Origin: Treponema sp.
Lineage (GTDB): Bacteria; Spirochaetota; Spirochaetia; Treponematales; Breznakiellaceae
Assembly (NCBI GenBank): GCA_031288815.1
Contig: JAITQR010000113.1
Span: 1-17,760 of the forward strand
DNA: 17,760 nucleotides
Reading direction: 5' to 3'
Numbering within the stretch: position 1 is the first letter of the stretch; each line of letters starts with the position of its first letter. The position numbers and the translations under genes were made by a program. The notes below the pieces were generated by a model. That model was not told where the DNA came from, ran no database searches, and worked only from the letters and a program-made list of their open reading frames with translations. Below are positions 15,331 to 17,760 of the stretch, piece after piece.

Positions 15331-17451
15331 ATGAACAGTCGAAAGGTGATTATCAGCCTGTCCGTCCTGGCGGCGCTTGCCGGGATGGAGACATGTGTGG
15401 GGGGAGGGCAGGAGGGCGGCGCCGGACCTGTTCCAGGCCCGGCGGGGGACAGCATTAACGTGGATTTTTCCGTCAATGAATACTATCCGCTGGTCAAGGA
15501 ACGAATTGGCCTGTTTGAGGAAGTGGAGGTGATGCATGAAGAAAAGGTTTTTATAGAGAATCTGTCGAAACTGAGAGACCTTCCCGCATCGTCGTTTCGT
15601 TCCCTGCTGCGTTTTGAGGGGCCCACTGTCATGGGAGCCTTTAACCGGCCCGACATTCATGTCTATGAAGAAAACGGCGTGGTAAAAACCCGTACCGACG
15701 CCAATATGCTCGCGGTCTTAAAAGCTTTGCGCGGTTTTGACATCGTCCCTATACTGTCGTTTTACGGAACGCCCAATGTGCTGCGGGCGGACGGAAAATA
15801 TACCGCCAACGCCGCAGTTCCGCCCACGGGTTTCCCCGGCGCGCCCAAGGACGTGGCCGTCTTCGCCGAAGCCTGCTCTGAACTGGCCCGGTTGTATGCG
15901 GAAGACGGCCCCCTGGTGTTCGAGGTTTTGAATGAGCCAAACTGGCAGAAATACCTGGATGTTACCGGGCTTTCTGGCTACGGCAATACCCAGTCCGGGC
16001 GCATGAGCCTGTATAACGAGATATACGCCGCCACGGCCAATCTGATTAAAAAAAAGAATCCGGACATCCTTATAGGCGGACCCTCCAGCGCCGAAGGCCG
16101 TACTGAAATCAACAAGCCTTTTGTGGACTATCTGCGGCCGGGGGATTCCCTTGTGGCGCCCCTGGACTACTATATCTACCACAGCTACGGAAATTTAACC
16201 ATGGCCAGGGTCTATCTGAACACCCTCCGCTCCATCCTCAAAGATAATTTTCAAACCGTACCTTTTCTGATCACCGAATACGAAAACTATACACCCTCCG
16301 ATACGCAGGCGACCAAGCGTTTGCGGGAAAAGGCTGTTGGCGCGGTACAATTTATGCGGCATGTGAAACAACTCACGGAATGGACGGATATCGCCGCCGT
16401 GAACTTCAACCGCTATATGAACTTCAAACCGGATACGCCACAGTTCGCGAACGCTAACCGGGGCGGCTTTCTGTCCTACACGGGGGAAGAGCGAGCCATA
16501 TACCATGCCTTTAAGCTCTACGGCCGGATGCCCGCCGAACGCGGTTCCTTTGTATCAAGCACCGAATCGCTGGACGGTTTTGCCTCCAGCGATAACGATA
16601 CCGCCGCCGTCATGTTCTGGAACGATACGGCGGAGAAGATAAATGTCACGGTAAACATGAAAAACATCCCCGCTGCCGTAGCGGCGGGAGGATCGCTTGA
16701 CGTGTATCGCGTAGACGCGGAAAACGCCAGTGCCGGCGATGGATCGGCGGTAACGGAACTGATCGCCGAGGATACCAAGACCCTTTCCGGACCGGAATAT
16801 TCGCTGAATATCAGCATACCCGCCCCCGGTATCGTGGCTCTTGCGCTAAAAAGCCCGGGCGGCAGATCCATAGGATCTGTGGATCCCATGCCCAATGCCC
16901 GGTATGTACGTACCTGGCAATTTACGGATCGCGGCAGCGACGGTGTACCTCTTGGCGATTACGGCACCTTCGATCCCAAAACCTGGACCCTCCGGGCAGG
17001 TACGCTTTCCGATGACGGCCGGGGTATTGCCGGAGTGGTGATGGACAATGCGCCGGAAAACTTGAGCTTTAGCTTTACTACCCGGGAGGGAAGGGGCGAA
17101 ATGTCCGGCGGGGTAAATATCCTAGTAGGACTGCGGGTGGATTACCTCGTAGACGGCGTTTATGTTAAGAACGTGCTCCTGCACGGCGGCGTGTATAACC
17201 CGGCCAGGGATCGCGTCTCCCCCTGGGGTAAGGCCTCCGGCCGGTTTGATGAGGTTCTTGATATAGGCCCCGGTGCCGGCAACGGACAAGAATACAGCCT
17301 TAACCTGGATGCTCATGCGCCGCAAGGCTGGAGCAAAGGCCCACGCCGCTGCATCGTAACCCTTCATTCGGAAGGTGAGCGGCCCGGTTCCCAATCGGTT
17401 GTGCGCTTATGGGAAAGCAGGGAGGAAGTACGGCTATGGCGGATAAAATAG
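15331..17451 (+). CDS. Secreted clan GH-A glycosidase, GH39-like
   Basis: A 706-residue putative glycoside hydrolase. The ATG has GGAGAG seven bases upstream and lies 12 bases after the sulfatase stop. The signal sequence ends in AGMETC-VGGGQ; Cys22 may be a lipobox, though MET before it is unusual. The catalytic barrel spans about residues 45-385. The likely acid/base is Glu202 in FEVLNEPNW, and the likely nucleophile is Glu316 in FLITEYENY. The spacing and the NEP and TE motifs fit a retaining clan GH-A enzyme. By eye GH39 (xylosidase or iduronidase) is closest, but GH86-type enzymes were not excluded. A beta-rich domain follows at about 386-505, then a further region (about 520-706) that may be carbohydrate-binding. 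The pairing with a sulfatase points to a sulfated glycan. Confidence 0.8.
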   Translation: MNSRKVIISLSVLAALAGMETCVGGGQEGGAGPVPGPAGDSINVDFSVNEYYPLVKERIGLFEEVEVMHEEKVFIENLSKLRDLPASSFRSLLRFEGPTVMGAFNRPDIHVYEENGVVKTRTDANMLAVLKALRGFDIVPILSFYGTPNVLRADGKYTANAAVPPTGFPGAPKDVAVFAEACSELARLYAEDGPLVFEVLNEPNWQKYLDVTGLSGYGNTQSGRMSLYNEIYAATANLIKKKNPDILIGGPSSAEGRTEINKPFVDYLRPGDSLVAPLDYYIYHSYGNLTMARVYLNTLRSILKDNFQTVPFLITEYENYTPSDTQATKRLREKAVGAVQFMRHVKQLTEWTDIAAVNFNRYMNFKPDTPQFANANRGGFLSYTGEERAIYHAFKLYGRMPAERGSFVSSTESLDGFASSDNDTAAVMFWNDTAEKINVTVNMKNIPAAVAAGGSLDVYRVDAENASAGDGSAVTELIAEDTKTLSGPEYSLNISIPAPGIVALALKSPGGRSIGSVDPMPNARYVRTWQFTDRGSDGVPLGDYGTFDPKTWTLRAGTLSDDGRGIAGVVMDNAPENLSFSFTTREGRGEMSGGVNILVGLRVDYLVDGVYVKNVLLHGGVYNPARDRVSPWGKASGRFDEVLDIGPGAGNGQEYSLNLDAHAPQGWSKGPRRCIVTLHSEGERPGSQSVVRLWESREEVRLWRIK

Positions 17452-17760
17452 CGGCGGTAGAGGTGGAAGGTCGGAAGCATCCCAGCTATTACGCCTTCCA
17501 GCTCTACGGCTGGATGCCCATTGACCGGCGGCGGCTTTCCATTTCCGGTGATACCGTTGAAGGATTCGCGTCTTCCGATGATCTTTCCGCAGGTATCCTG
17601 CTCTGGAATTCACAGGATCAGGAAAAAGAGATCAAGCTTGTCATGAGGGAGATACCGGGTGCCATTGTCAAGAACGGCGGCCGAATCGGAATATACCGTG
17701 TCGATACTGATTTCCTGGTTTCCCTGGCGGAATGTTGTCCGAGGGAGCTCCACAAACCCC
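17436..17760 (+). CDS. Start of an open frame resembling only the post-catalytic domain of the upstream glycosidase; runs off the right edge
   Basis: The frame begins at ATG 17436, inside the last 16 bases of the glycosidase gene, with GGAGG ten bases upstream, and is open for 108 codons to the window edge. Residues 18-90 align with residues 391-462 of the upstream protein: YYAFQLYGWMP against YHAFKLYGRMP, then VEGFASSDD against LDGFASSDN, then YRVD against YRVD. No catalytic barrel precedes it and no signal sequence is present. An earlier in-frame ATG at 17409 has no ribosome binding site. It may be a decayed tandem copy that lost its 5' part, or a separate accessory-domain protein. Its 3' part is needed to decide. 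Confidence 0.6.
   Translation, partial: MADKIAAVEVEGRKHPSYYAFQLYGWMPIDRRRLSISGDTVEGFASSDDLSAGILLWNSQDQEKEIKLVMREIPGAIVKNGGRIGIYRVDTDFLVSLAECCPRELHKP

Overview
The window looks like part of a spirochaete chromosome, most likely a Treponema-type organism of a gut community. This is an inference from gene content: glycine cleavage genes in the order gcvT-gcvH-gcvPA-gcvPB-lplA, TTG start codons, a YesN-like membrane AraC regulator, and an LplB/YtcP-type oligosaccharide importer. Base composition is GC-rich throughout. No rRNA, tRNA, CRISPR array or insertion sequence was found.

Left half (1-6767), all on the minus strand. A tightly packed operon reads gcvT > gcvH > gcvPA > gcvPB > lplA, with 4-17 base overlaps or a 4-base gap at each junction. 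It encodes the T, H and two-subunit P proteins of the glycine cleavage system, plus the ligase that can lipoylate GcvH. The L protein is not in the window. Thirty-seven bases after lplA, an EcoEI-like type I restriction R subunit (hsdR) starts on the same strand and runs off the left edge.

Centre (6768-7843), about 1.1 kb without an ordinary gene. On the minus strand it holds a tandem glycine riboswitch. The second aptamer carries an insertion of about 140 nt, made of three hairpins, inside its P3 stem; one hairpin looks like an intrinsic terminator. A further stem could cover the gcvT start region. On the plus strand there are promoter-like sequences, a segment dense in inverted repeats (7522-7690), and a 16-codon reading frame with a good ribosome binding site that ends at the start of the AraC-type regulator.

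Right half (7838-17760), all on the plus strand. The order is a membrane-anchored AraC-family regulator, two ABC permeases of the LplB and YtcP types, an extracellular solute-binding protein, a formylglycine-type sulfatase, a secreted clan GH-A glycosidase (closest by eye to GH39), and the start of a further open reading frame that resembles only the post-catalytic domain of that glycosidase. Together they look like a utilisation locus for a sulfated oligo- or polysaccharide: the regulator would sense a ligand outside the membrane, the sulfatase and glycosidase would trim the glycan, and the importer would take up the product with an ATPase encoded elsewhere. The substrate cannot be read from the sequence.
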